Source: Ophiura sarsii (Eukaryota; Echinodermata; Ophiuroidea; Amphilepidida; Ophiuridae). From it: a stretch of DNA of 64,000 nucleotides. The first letter of the stretch is position 1. Each line of letters opens with the position of its first letter. The stretch covers positions 38,485,098 through 38,549,097 of the forward strand of contig CM069449.1 of assembly GCA_035610835.1 (NCBI GenBank). Direction: 5' to 3'. Both the position numbers and the translations under genes were made by a program. Below, one piece after another: positions 24,001 through 35,163 of this stretch. The notes under the pieces were generated by a model. That model saw only the letters and a program-made list of their open reading frames with translations, was not told where the DNA came from and ran no database searches.

Positions 24001-27000
24001 TGCGACCAAAACAGCATGCGTGTGACCATATTCGTGTGTGTGCGCTTAGATTACTTTTTGCACATGGAGAGATAAAAACCTAATACTTCTATCCAATTTG
24101 GAACTGATTGAACTACATGTACATGTATAGCGAGTGGATTTTATCTTTAAATAGTCTGTACCTTCTGCCACCCCACCATCACCCACCCTTAACCCATCCC
24201 CACCATCACCACCCCCCACCCCCAGATCTGTTGAAATAATTTATAATTTGATGACATGAAACTCCCGAAGTATACATCACAAGTGTTGCATTATTCAATT
24301 CTACAGGTTTTCCTGTGTTCCCGGTGCGGTAAAGGCTTCACTTGTTCTCGCAATCTAAAGCGCCACCTGCTGGAGCCGAACTGCATCTCTCACGGAGAAA
24401 AATACATGTGTAAGAAGTGTAGTAAAACCTGCAAATCCAAGTACTCACTTTTGTATCATGTCAACAGACATCATGGAAACAAACCATTTAGGTAAGCTTA
24501 TTGTATAAATATAAACTATTATAAAGAGATTGTCTTTTATTCAGGGCTTAAATAAGTACCCCATTGGTGCCGGGCAGGTAAAATTGCAAAAGTACCTGCC
24601 CAACTGGCAGGTAGCTTTTTTCATCAAACTCAAAATGAATTTGGGGAGGTATTTTTTTATTGGGCTGGTAACTTTTAGAAGCTACCTGCCCGACTGGCTG
24701 GTACCAGATATGAAGTTCCAGGCCTGCTTTTATTAGTCCTGCTTTTATTAGTCCTGCTTTTTGCTTGATAACCATCTTTTTTCATTCTCTTTGTTGTTAT
24801 ATAAACTGGGCTCAAAAAGAAACTTATAATTTTCACATGGTCATATCTTGGAAATCTGTCCATCAAAACGAACCAAAATGACACACAGGATTACTTCAAT
24901 ACTCTAATGACATGTCAATATTCAAACGGTTACCTTACTGACAGAACTGAAAAAAGCATTGGCATAGAACGGCTTGCTGTATCACATGTCACAGCCCTAG
25001 AAATTTCGGCAACATAGAGTTTAAGGCATGTGAAGAAATCAAAACAAATTGAAATGAAGGTAATGTCAGTTTTTTTTAATGTATTTTAGAAACACCGTAT
25101 AGTTTATTCTGATACACCCTGTATGTAAGCTCCCCCCCCCCCCTCTCCCCTCCCGGGTTAATCTACATCCCCAGCAAGTGAACCATGTTTCTGACAGGGT
25201 TGGTATTTGCCGGAAACCTATTTTATCAGGTTTTTGACGGCAACAACTGGCAAAAACTAGGAAAATCCCATACATCGCAAGGAACATATTAATAATACAT
25301 CAGAGAACACATAAACAATATTTAGTGAATCATTTGGTTTCACTAAAATCCCTAAAAATGAAAACAAACACATGAAATTATTTAACAAATTTGAGTAAAA
25401 TGTACTGGTACCATTTTAAAGGAAAGAGCTTGCCATAGCAACTTCCACTCCAGCAAACTTGTATTAGTTTAAAAACTATTAATGTTTTCTATATCTTATA
25501 AAGTTATAATACACTCAGGGTTTTTTTTTAAATAATTTTTATTGGCTTTTGAGATGAATTCACCAATTTTTTGCATTTTGCCACTACAGTTTTTTAGTTT
25601 TTGCAAAAAAGATATTTTTCAGGACAGTTAAAACCGCGGCAAAAACCTGCAAACCCTGGTTTCTAAAAGTATTTCTTAATTTGAATCCTTCCTGTATAAC
25701 CTCTGTAAAGATGAAAACACATTTCTAGAAGTAGTACGGTGATAACCAGTAACCACACAATCAATGTGACACAAAAGTCAATCTATGTGTTGTTGTCTGT
25801 GTAAATTGTTAAGAAAGTGACAAAGAAATTATAAGTATTCACATTTTTATTTAACTTTGATTTTGTTGCAGGTGCAAATTTTGTGACCAGAGATATGTAA
25901 CCAAAGAATATTGTGAGAAGCATGAGATATCACATGAGGGTGTCTATGGAGTTTTGCCAAAGAAGAAAGTTTTAAAAGAGGTAATATATTATACGAGGGT
26001 CATTCAATAAATTTTAAAGTTAGGTGTTCACTGCATGTTTATAAAAGTTTAAACAGTACTTTAGGGACCGTTCATTATTTATGCTGGGGGGGGGGCGGTA
26101 AAATATAGGGGGGTCATGTAACTTTCATATGTTGAAATAGGAGGGCTATGTAACCTTTTATTCTTAAACAGGGGGGGTTGTGTAACTTTTTTGAACTATA
26201 AAGATGGTGGTGATTTTAGAGGCTATTTTGGAGTGTAAATGCCATTTTTTTCTGCGCTTCGCGCACATTTTCTTACGACATATCAACATCAAAACATGTA
26301 GGCTACTTATGATGAGATGCCTTTCGGACAGCACATCTTTTTTTTTGCATGCTCTGCTCAGACAATCTGTTGAAAAAACACCGATACAATCCTCAACGGT
26401 TAAAAACATTAGCGCCATGGGGTGCATAAATACATGTTAATTAGCCTAGGCCTATGTTCCAAAATCCAACAATATGATTAAAAACGGTAATTTCTTGCAT
26501 GCTTTTCACCTCGTCTCACTCTCAGCTCTGCACCAAAGCTCACAAAAGTAAAATGTTTCATACGCTTTTTTTCGGGTTATAAAGACTCACAAAACCACCC
26601 AAAATGTATAAATATATGACAAATTTTCCACCTCGCTACACTCGCAATGTAGTTACATGTAGTATAATTTCACACGATCAAAAGATCAAGAAGGGGTATC
26701 ATTAAATCATTGGCCGTTCAGAGGGCACAAACAGAACTTACCAACGAATCCATGGATAAAAGAAAAAGACAGCCCCTAAAGTATGTGAAAAGTTGTTTGT
26801 TTTTTTGTGTGTTTTTTTTTGGGGGGGGGGGGGGTTGTGTAAAAAGCTACTGGTTAGTAGGGGGGTCATGTGATTTTCAGTTTCAGCTGTAGGGGGGTTA
26901 GGTAATGTTGACATACGAGTTTCGGATTTGTCCCAACCCTCCCTCCACCATAAATAATGAACGGTCCCTTAGTTTACTATGATTCAAAGCTACACTTGTG

Positions 27001-30000
27001 ACACATTTCATAGGATTGGTTTATATACATGTATTAGCAAAGTTACAAGGTATGAGGTAGAACAGCTATTGCCTCCATCTTATGCACACTTCTGTAACCA
27101 TCAGAAGGCAAAAGTCTATATAGGGTATCACTTTGTAGATTCTGACTTGTCTCGATTTACAGGTCTTGGATATATGGAGAACAACTGAGAGCAGTTTTTA
27201 AGCAAATTAGTGGTGTAGGGTTCTATCTTGAGGCAGTGGGACATAATGTAACCTATAAGATGAAAGAAGTATTTGATCTCAACTGATCTTTGACCTTAAT
27301 ATGTGACCTTTGACCTCATTGACATATTGTCGCTATTCTTTCAAAACCTTGTATCTCCATCCAGCCCTTCAGCATGTATAAAGTAATACTTCCTATGTAT
27401 GACATTTAGGCGGTCTTGTCTAAACATTTTTAAGTGACAAAATCACATCTATGAAAACCTTGTAAGTTTTCTTGTCCCGGAACATGTATAAAGCAACTCT
27501 TCCTATGCATAACCGATGGCAGGTTTACGGTATACATGCTGAAGAGCCGGAAAAAAACATACAAGGTTTTGAAAGAATAGCGACGATATGCAGGTTGCCA
27601 TGCTGCATGTACAGTACGTTGAAAGGCGTGTCTACCAGCATATATCAAAACTTCTATCATCTCTTTGAATGTTAAATGGTATCCTTATGGTTCAAATAAT
27701 TTCTTTCACATCACAGGTTAGGCTTGACTTTCAATGTGTTCAATGTGATAAAGCTTATGGCAACAGACACCTGCTGGCAAGACATAGGCTGTTACATACT
27801 GGAGAAAAACCACATGTATGTTCAATATGTTCTAAAGGTTTCAGGTAAGGAGGATCCATCTTGCATTTTATTTCAGAATTATTGTTGCTGAATCAAGTGC
27901 GTTATAAACTTTGTATCTCTTCAATATGGAAACAAAAACAGCTCAGTTCATTGCTTTCACCAAATATGTTTTTGTCAAGGTATTGAGCGTACAAGTTGAC
28001 ATGTTGTAAATTCAGCCAATATGAAAATATATATAATAAACCCAAACATGGGAACAAAATTCTGCACAGAGCAGATCTATGAAAAGGCATTGTTATCAAA
28101 ACCTGCAGTGAACGGTAGATATATGATTAGTCAACATTAAATAGGTTTGAAAATAGTGTTTTGTCTGTAACTCAGTTTTAATAGAAATGCAGCAACCTTG
28201 ATTAATCACATACATTTGTCAAACTCTTATCGTTTCTTAAGTGAAGCGTGCGCTTTCAAAATGTTCCAGTGTGTTGCAAGACCTACCATTTTAGTTTCCA
28301 AACTTATGGTCTAGAAGGTAGTATAGGGCCATTGAGCTTGGTACTTTGGTGTTTGTCAAATATCACCAACTGTTCCTAGCCTCATAACAATGAATGATCT
28401 TCACTTATTTATATAGAGTACATTTATTTTCAAGCCAAGAATGGCCACACTTGGCCATGATTTTCAAGCCAGGAATGGCCACACTTGGCTAGGATTTTCA
28501 AGCTAGGAATGGCCACACTTGGCCATGATTTTCAAGCCAGGAATGGCTACACTTGGCCATGATTTTCCAGCCAGGAATGGCCACACTTGGCCATGATTTT
28601 CAAGCCAGGAATGGCCACACTTGGCTAGGATTTTCAAGCCAGGAATGGCCACACTTGGCCTTGATTTTCAAGCCAGGAATGGCCACACTTGGCCTTGATT
28701 TTCAAGCCAGGAATGGCCACACTTGGCCATGATTTTCAAGCCAGGAATGGCCACACTCGGCCATGATTTTCACGCTAGGAATGGCCACACTCGGCCATGA
28801 TTTTCACGCCAGGAATGGCCACACTTGGCCATGATTTTCACGCCAGGAATGGCCACACTTGGCCATGATTTTCAAGCTAGGAATGGCTACACTCGGCCAT
28901 GATTTTCAAGCTAGGAATGGCTACACTTGGCCATGATTTTCAAGCTAGGAATGGCAACACTTGACCATGATATTCAATCTCTTTGAGACGTTTCCAATCA
29001 ACTAATTTTTAATTATTCTTCACACTTTTTCCACAGATGTAAAAGTACATTGACAGAACACGAGAGAATTCATTCCGGTGTGAAGCCTTTCGTCTGCCAG
29101 TACTGTCAGACTGCCTTCCGTCTCAGTGGACATCTCAGGTATCATTTGAAGGCTCTTCACAAGATCCAAGATGTAGGACGTCTTAAGAAAGCAAAAACTG
29201 ACGATCTGCAGGATGGGAATACTGATGGAAATTCTCAGAAAGATGCTTGTAATATCAACAAGGTTGGTGGTAATGCTGTAGCAGATCACACAGGCCAGAA
29301 GGATGATACTGCTGCTGAGGGTATCATCTTTGGGACGTTATCAGATGTTGACATAGACACCAGTACAAATGAACCCCACACGCTTGAACCCACTAAAAGT
29401 ATTGATAAATTAGAGGATTTGCAGGTGCAGCCTTCCGTGCCATCAAATGTCAATCAGCTAGAGAGTGAAAGTCAAGAACCTTCGGATGTCAATATAGCAG
29501 ATGGTGGGCGGACAGAAGAGTTGCTGAACATGCTTATGCAAGGATCTTGGCTTCAAGGACAAGAACAGCAAGACGAGGGAATCAGAGATGTCTTACGCAC
29601 TGGTGACCAGTATTCGCAAAATCAGATCTTTCAAAATCAATACCCTACAGGATTTGATGGGCGTGGTGTTAACGTTAAATCTCACATGTTTCAAGATCCG
29701 TTAGGTGAGAGATCTTACCTGTTTGGAAGCTTGCAGTGTCAACCCATTGAAGGGCATCAATCTTTGCAGCAGATTCTATATGATCCACAGCATGTGAAAG
29801 GTAACCCATATGCTTGTGTGACCAGTGAGAAGAAAGCATCTATTGAAGTAGATAGCATTCCTCAAATATCATATGTATTGCAACAAGGATGCAGCGCCAC
29901 AGGAGCCAATCAGAAGAAAGCATCTTTTGAATCGGACGGCATTCCACCAATAGAATTCCATCATGGTCATGACTTGGATACCTTCATACAAGGTCAGAAA

Positions 30001-32598
30001 GAAATACCATCTGTATTGCAACAAGGATGCAACGCCACAGGAGCCAATCAGAAGAAAGCATCTTTTGAATCAGTCAGTATTCCACCAATAGAATTCCATC
30101 ACGGTCATGACTTTGATACCTTCATACAAGGTCAGAAAGCAATACCACCTAGATTACCTTCAGTACTTAATTTAGACAATAATGATAATGTTCATCAGCC
30201 ACAATATAAAGAACTTAAAACAAGGTGTGTTCAGCAAATTCAACAGCAGAATTTGCCAGTGGTGAAAATTGACAGTGCAGTAGCAGATACATCACATGCG
30301 GATGTGGAACACTTTCAGGATGAGCCCAGGTTAGAACTGGAAAACGGGTCTGTTAACCAAAGTCTAGTAAAGAGTTATGAAACGTCAAATGAGCCACACA
30401 TTCAAACCACGCTCGTTCAACAAACAGATTTACAGAGTAACAAAGTTGTGATGTTAAAACCTGATAATGATGACAATAAGCTCAACACAGAACAACTAAC
30501 CCAGGTGTTTAATTCTGCCGCTAAAACTGCGTTACCAAATGATTTGGATCCTCAAATTCACATCCGACTTGTTCAACAAAATGATGAGCTTAATTTTGAG
30601 ACATGTACCACAAGTACATCACAATCTCGGAGTCACCTCGTGGATGGCAGAAATGGAATGCTTAGCACATGCACAACTCGGGTTGAAGTTGCTGCCAAAC
30701 AACATTTAGCTGATAAAAGTATATGTGAAATAACCTCTTTCGATGGTCCAAATAACAATACTGAGTCATTGATTTTGTCGTCAAATATGCCAGATGTAGA
30801 TGTACCAACAACTAGTAGGGTGTTGCAGGACAGCAGTGAAATATTGATAACATCAAATCAAAGTATTGATATGAAAGAACCTGTCACACTGGATGGACCC
30901 AATTTAATAGTGATAGATGACAGTAGTGGCACGTTAGCAGCAGAGTATCTCAATATCAAGAAAGTTCTTACTTCTCACGTGTTAGGTGACAGTTCTGAAG
31001 CATCAACTCTGCCACATCCTGGAGATAATATCAAGGAAAACATGTTACCAGGTGACTCATTATTGAAGGTGTTAGATGAGAGTTCTCATCAGACCCTTGC
31101 TGCTATTGATGAAGTGATTGAGAATGAATCCAAATCATACAAACCTATAGAGCCTATGAATCCCCTGGATGGGAGTGTGGCAGTGTCTAATGTTGTCAAA
31201 GAATCGCTGAGTGAATTAACCAAACATTTAGCAGGTTCTCAGGTTGTAGTTGGCGAAGTAACGGTGAGTTATGACCATGGTTTGGACAAAGATCAGCATT
31301 CATCATCGAAGGAAACTGATTTAACTGCAGTAGTTGGTGAAGTAACGGTGAGTTATGACCATAGTTTGGACAAAGATCAGCATTCATCATTGAAAGAAAC
31401 TGATTTAACTGCAAGTGGTACTACAGACGTTGATGGTTTTCATCGTGGCAAATGTAGCGCTACTTTTAGTTCAAAAGGGGATCTCGATGACCATGTTCGT
31501 TCACATATTGAAACCACACAGAGGGACGAGGAAGATGTACAAGAAATGAATGCTTCTCAGAAAGTGGAAAAGCAGGTTGATAGAAATAAGACTGGGTGTA
31601 AAAATGTTGATTACAGAGGGTCAAAGCTTTCTGAGCATCTGTGTGAGATCTGTGGTAAATCGTACCAGACAAAGTCAAGCCTTCGTTATCACAAGAAGTC
31701 TCATTCAACAAAACTCTACAATTGCGTCACATGTGAACAGACTTTCACCAGTTGGAACGCAATGCGGCTGCATAATATTAACCGCCACGATGGGGATCCG
31801 CCGCATAAGTGTACCGTATGTGGTAAAGGATTTCTACACGAGGCAAAGCTGGAAGAACACGTGAGAATACAACACACGCGTGAGATGCCATTCAGTTGTC
31901 CCAATTGTAGCAAAACGTTCACGTGCAGGAGAAATTTAAAACGCCATCTCAACGAGCCGACTTGCGTACCTTCCAAGGAGCGCATTCCGTGTGATCAGTG
32001 CCAGAAGACATGTAAAACCCAATATTCACTTGATTATCACAAGGCTTTGCACCATACACAGAGACCGTATCACTGCGAGATGTGCGGCAAGGGATACGCA
32101 ACCAAAGAGAACTGTATCAGACACGAGAATAATCACGGGGAATTACCGCCGTCGAGTAAAACCCCCAAACCAACCGTCAAAGATCATGTTTGTAAGATAT
32201 GTAACAAAGCGTATGGTAATAAACATTTTCTCGCAAGACATAGTCAGACGCACACCGGTGATAAGCCATTCCAATGCAATGAGTGCTCCAAAGCATTTCT
32301 ATACAAGAGCGCCCTCAAAGAACATTTACGAACTCATACAGGAGAGAAGCCGTATATGTGTCAGCATTGTGGAGTATCCTTTCGACTTGGCGGCCATCTT
32401 AGGTATCATATTAAGGCCGTCCACGAGGGAGACAAACCATTCTCTTGTACTGTTTGCGGTAAGGGTTTTATATTCCAAAGCACAATGTTGAATCATGTGA
32501 AGACGCATACTGAAGGGATCAATAAGGTCAAAGTACAGGGGAAAGCTTCAGGTGGGGAATGTAGAACCCAAAAGAATCCTAGTAATGTAATACTGTAA
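20682..32598 (+). CDS. Large C2H2 zinc-finger protein with a duplicated finger array (six coding exons)
   Basis: Coding exons are 20682-21027, 23028-23221, 24307-24491, 25872-25980, 27717-27844 and 29037-32598. Phases run 1, 0, 2, 0, 2 and match at every junction, giving about 1,507 residues. The N-terminus (1-60) is basic. Array A (residues about 67-385) has a C2HC finger (CGQC...HQQAEC) followed by nine fingers. A Gln/Ser/Asp-rich, low-complexity middle (about 385-1120) holds two pairs of direct repeats. Array B (about 1122-1478) has a degenerate finger, the same nine fingers in the same order, and one extra finger. Shared idiosyncrasies include RNLKRHL-EP-C, CSKTCKSKYSL / CQKTCKTQYSL, AYGN(R/K)H(L/F)LARH and FRLSGHLRYH / FRLGGHLRYH. 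It is probably a nuclear regulator. The first ATG has a TAA 12 bases upstream, but upstream coding exons cannot be excluded. I know no named orthologue. Confidence 0.85.
21979..22145 (+). repeat. tRNA-Gly-like SINE in intron 1
   Basis: TAGCGCAATCAGTTAG resembles an A box. CCGCCTGCCACACAGGAGG followed by CCCGGGTTCGATCCC closely resembles the anticodon and T arms of tRNA-Gly(GCC). The 5' and 3' ends do not form an acceptor stem, so it is a SINE head or pseudogene, followed by an unrelated AT-rich tail. Confidence 0.55.
22236..22655. mobile_element. TACCGTATTATCCCTATTAA element, copy 1 (intron 1)
   Basis: The left end is TACCGTATTATCCCTATTAA followed by GCGCCC. The right end is the inverse, GGGCGCTTAATAGGGATAAT ACGGTA. 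Internally AAATGGTCAGC-TC-TCAAATGACCA repeats several times. A second copy is at 32685-33178, just past the gene's stop codon. Confidence 0.85.
23028..23221 (+). CDS. Large zinc-finger gene, coding exon 2
   Basis: Acceptor TTTATCTCAG; two bases complete a Val codon. Fingers A2 (CRECGKEY...) and A3 (CQLCNKHF...HVRIAH) are followed by TGEK. The donor AAAAG|GTATGG is in phase 0. Confidence 0.82.
23886..24117. mobile_element. Small TIR element, family D copy 2
   Basis: Left CTATAGTTTGATAAGTTCC and right CAATTTGGAACTGATTGAAC are inverted and match the copy at 14618-14850. Located in intron 2. Confidence 0.55.
24307..24491 (+). CDS. Large zinc-finger gene, coding exon 3
   Basis: Acceptor CAATTCTACAG, phase 0. 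Finger A4 (CSRCGKGFTCSRNLKRHLLE..C) is a C2HC form ending in cysteine. A5 (CKKCSKTCKSKYSLLYH...) follows. Donor TTTAG|GTAAGC, phase 2. A preceding in-frame ATG at 24256 lies in the intron. Confidence 0.82.
25872..25980 (+). CDS. Large zinc-finger gene, coding exon 4
   Basis: Acceptor TTTTGTTGCAG; the first base completes an Arg codon. Encodes finger A6 (CKFCDQRYVTKEYCEKHEISH) and a Lys-rich linker. Donor GAG|GTAATA, phase 0. Confidence 0.8.
26064..26968. mobile_element. Element with GGGACCGTTCATTATTTATG inverted ends
   Basis: The left GGGACCGTTCATTATTTATG and right CATAAATAATGAACGGTCCC are exact inverses flanked by TTA. The interior is rich in GGGGGGTCATGT-type G runs. Located in intron 4. 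Confidence 0.85.
27290..27605. repeat. Fold-back in intron 4 with a perfect DR1 motif
   Basis: ATTGTCGCTATTCTTTCAAAACCTTGTAT and its inverse near 27560-27595 form a fold-back. GTGACCTTTGACCT near 27302 is the exact complement of AGGTCAAAGGTCA. Confidence 0.6.
27717..27844 (+). CDS. Large zinc-finger gene, coding exon 5
   Basis: Acceptor TTTCACATCACAG, phase 0. Finger A7 (CVQCDKAYGNRHLLARHRLLH), TGEKP linker and the first half of A8 (CSICSKGF). Donor TTTCAG|GTAAGG, phase 2, splits finger A8. Confidence 0.82.
28425..28975. repeat. 34-bp minisatellite in intron 5
   Basis: About 16 tandem copies of a 34-base unit containing CCAGGAATGGCCACACTTGG then CCATGATTTTCAAG. The array ends about 60 bases before the acceptor of the terminal exon. 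Repeat-to-repeat identity is high. Confidence 0.93.
29037..32598 (+). CDS. Large zinc-finger gene, terminal coding exon (1,187 codons)
   Basis: Acceptor TTTTTCCACAG; the first base completes Arg and finger A8, then A9 (CQYCQTAFRLSGHLRYH). A long non-finger region follows, then array B without any intron: degenerate finger at 31444 (the first Cys is Arg), B1 CEICGKSY at 31642, and on to B10 CTVCGKGF at 32446. Stop TAA at 32596-32598. Array B fingers keep all C2H2 ligands, except that B4 ends in Cys like its A4 counterpart. Confidence 0.9.
29826..30150 (+). repeat. Coding tandem repeat, 138-bp period (46 residues)
   Basis: Two full in-frame copies (from 29875 and 30013) of VLQQGC-ATGANQKKASFES...IPPIEFHHGHD-DTFIQGQK. 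A weaker earlier partial (EKKASIEVDSIPQ) starts at 29826. The period is a multiple of three, so the frame is kept. Confidence 0.85.
31246..31413 (+). repeat. Coding tandem repeat, 84-bp period (28 residues)
   Basis: Two nearly identical in-frame copies of VVGEVTVSYDH-LDKDQHSS then KETDLTA, just upstream of array B. Confidence 0.9.
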
Positions 32599-32684
32599 AA
32601 GTGGTAATTTTTGCGCAATTAAATGTTTGCCGACTTTTAGCCATTTTGCTTGTTTTTAAATTCGCAATTTCAAAGTTAGTTCAT

Positions 32685-33178
32685 TACCGTATTATCCCTA
32701 TTAAGCGCCCAGGACCGTATAAGCGCCCACTCCCTTTTTCTCAAGTGACTTTAAAAATATATACTAATTAACCGCCCACCCAAAAAAATAAGCTTACTTA
32801 AAAGTTACTCACATCACTAAGTCTTGGACTACAAATTGCTTGAAAATAAAGAGGAAATTGTGGTTATTTTAACTTCAGACATACTTGACATATTGTTTGT
32901 GATCCAAAAGTGAACTTAAACCATGTGCTATGCCCCCGGGGCTATGCCTTCAAACAGCAACAGAAACCATCCGAAATACGCACGTTTCGTGGTTATTGTC
33001 ATTCGTGGAGGCCGCCATCTTGAATTGCAAAACATTGAATTTTGCAGTATTGGGACGTAAAGGTTGTTGAATTTTGCAATCTTGACGGTCAACAACTTTG
33101 TAAATCAGTATACAAATAAGCGCCCACCCAAAATGACTTAGTTAACCGCCCTGGGCGCTTAATAGGGATAATACGGTA
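32685..33178. mobile_element. TACCGTATTATCCCTATTAA element, copy 2
   Basis: Same inverted ends as the copy in intron 1 of the large zinc-finger gene. Starts 86 bases after the stop codon, so it may lie in the 3' UTR. AATAAA occurs inside at about 32846. Confidence 0.85.
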
Positions 33179-33394
33179 CATAGACTTTACACAAAATAAA
33201 TATGTTTGTGTGTTTTTATTTTTGCGGTAGCTGTTTGGAGTGCTGAAAAGGCGAAAATTAATGTAGCGCAAAATGTCCACGTTTACAGTATTATATAGGT
33301 AGACAAGATCCTCATCTTGAAAAGATCCCCATCGGTCAGGGGATCAAATCTGTAAAAGAAGGAATGGTTGGTGATAATATTTCTGATTTTCCAA

Positions 33395-33772
33395 CTTAAA
33401 GGTATATGATGTGATATTTTCCCGGGAACGCTCTCAATCCTCGAGAAAAAAATTGAAAGCAGATTTTCTTGCAGATTTACATTTCTGATCATAAATCGTA
33501 CATACATTCCAAAGTACAGGGCGATACGATTCATAATTACTTCAAAATCATGGTTTTAGAGTGAAATTAAACTGTCAGAGTCTGCGCCGACATTTTTGAT
33601 TTTGAGGTAATTAGGAATCGTATCGCTCTGTAACTTCGAATATATTCATGATTTATGATCAGAAATGTAAATCTGCAAGAAATCTACTTTCTTTTTTTTC
33701 GAATCAAATAAATCATGAATAATAATAATAGAGAGCGCTTCCTGGAAAAGATCACATCATATGCCTTTAATC
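33395..33772. mobile_element. Fold-back family C, copy 2 (both arms)
   Basis: The left arm (ATATGATGTGATATTTTCC ... GATACGATTCATAATTACTT) mirrors the right arm (AAGTAATTAGGAATCGTATC-style sequence ... GGAAAAGATCACATCATATG). Related copies are at 8580-8790 and 44150-44495. Confidence 0.75.
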
Positions 33773-33804
33773 TGCCAGAACACTACCCAGGTCTAAACTC
33801 CATT

Positions 33805-34135
33805 TGATCCCAGTTGAAAAGCTGTCCATTTTCCATATTAAACCAACTGGTTTTAACTGGGTTTCAAAACCAGTTCAAACACCAGTTGAAAAGCTGTTCA
33901 TTTTCTATATTAAACCAACTGGTTTTAACTGGATCTTAAAAACAGTTCAAACACCAGTTGAAAAGCTGTCCGGCATTTTCCATATTAAACCAACTGGTTT
34001 TAACTGTTTTGAACTGGATCTTAACTGGGTTTTAAAACCAGTTCAAACACCAGTTGAAAAGATGTCCATTTTCCAACTGGATCTTAACTGGCTTGAACTG
34101 TGTTTAACTGGATTTTCAACTGGAAATTTAGATCT
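33805..34135. repeat. About 70-96-bp tandem repeat with AACCAGTT / AACTGGTT motifs
   Basis: Four units start CCAGTTGAAAAG(C/A)TGT at about 33810, 33880, 33953 and 34049. Each carries CCAACTGGTTTTAACTGG-like palindromes. The open frame across it is repeat-derived. Confidence 0.75.
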
Positions 34136-34200
34136 GGGTAGCTCCTAATGCAGTACAAGACAGAAGTGTGATAAACAAATTCCTGGTCTTATTTACTATA

Positions 34201-34796
34201 CAGGGTGGTCCAAAAAAAACTATACCCAACTTTGGAGGCCATTTTCTCCTAGATGATAAAATATTTTAGTAATTTGGTTTGCATATTATTAAAGCATATA
34301 TCGTTGAGCATTATTGGTGAAAATAGGGAAGATATTACATTAATATTTTTTGAGATATTGCTAATTTTAGCGAGTATGTGTAAAAATGGCTTTTCCACGG
34401 GAGCTGTCAATGCATCAACATGTTTGAATATGATATGACAATGACACACCTTTGTATTCATTGCACAGTTGACAATGACAAGCACACCTTATTAAAGTTA
34501 ATCCTTAACTGCTTATAATGGGTCTTGGGTCATTACATTATTGTGTCATATCATATTGTCATAAAAGTGCATATCATGTTGATGCATTGACAGCTCCCGT
34601 GGAAAAGCCATTTTTACACATACTCGCTAAAAATAGCAATATCTCAAAAAATATTAATGTAATATCTTCCTTATTCTCACCAATAATGCTCAACGATATA
34701 TGCTTTAATAATATGCAAACCAAATTACTAAAATATTTTATAATCTAGGAGAAAATGGCCTCCAAAGTTGGGTATAGTTTTTTTTGGACCACCCTG
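34201..34796. mobile_element. TA-flanked long-TIR element (CAGGGTGGTCCAAAAAAAAC)
   Basis: Ends CAGGGTGGTCCAAAAAAAAC and inverse GGACCACCCTG, with TA on both sides. The arms are about 240 bases each and nearly identical, so the same peptide appears on opposite strands. Confidence 0.9.
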
Positions 34797-34846
34797 TACA
34801 CAAAACCATACGATTTTACTTTGTATCATTGAAGCCAAACAAAAAT

Positions 34847-35163
34847 GGTTGTGTTGCCCTCAAGAGCCAAAATTCTTGAGGTCTGGTCAGTCGGTCGATT
34901 TTCTATATTTTTATTTTAAACATTTTCCCGAAAAAATTATTGATAGTCCGTGACTGTTGTGGTTCATGTCATGACAAAATTGGTAGATGTTAATTTTACT
35001 AATGTTTTTAGTGTGATAATAGTTTTAAAACGTATTTATTCAAACAAACTTATTTCATTTCAAGCTGAAAATAGTAATAATTTGACACCTTGGAAAACAT
35101 TTAAATTGGTTAAATTTGTTTTTGAGATTGTAGGGTCGGTCGCTGAGGGCAACGCAACATTTT
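34847..35163. mobile_element. Fold-back element with GTTGTGTTGCCCTCA ends
   Basis: GTTGTGTTGCCCTCAAGAGCC at the left is mirrored by GCTGAGGGCAACGCAACA at the right. GTCAGTCGGTCGATTTT / GGTCGGTC motifs relate it to the 4621-5340 family. Confidence 0.6.

Noticed and set aside
28425..28975. CRISPR-like array of 34-bp repeats
   Set aside because: Units are contiguous with no variable spacers, and the host is eukaryotic. It is a minisatellite.
31466..32508. Frames overlapping the finger arrays on the other strand or frame
   Set aside because: Shadows of the in-frame C2H2 coding sequence.
34190..34748. Identical peptide encoded on both strands (34249-34485 minus and 34518-34748 plus)
   Set aside because: Explained by the two arms of a long inverted-repeat transposon.
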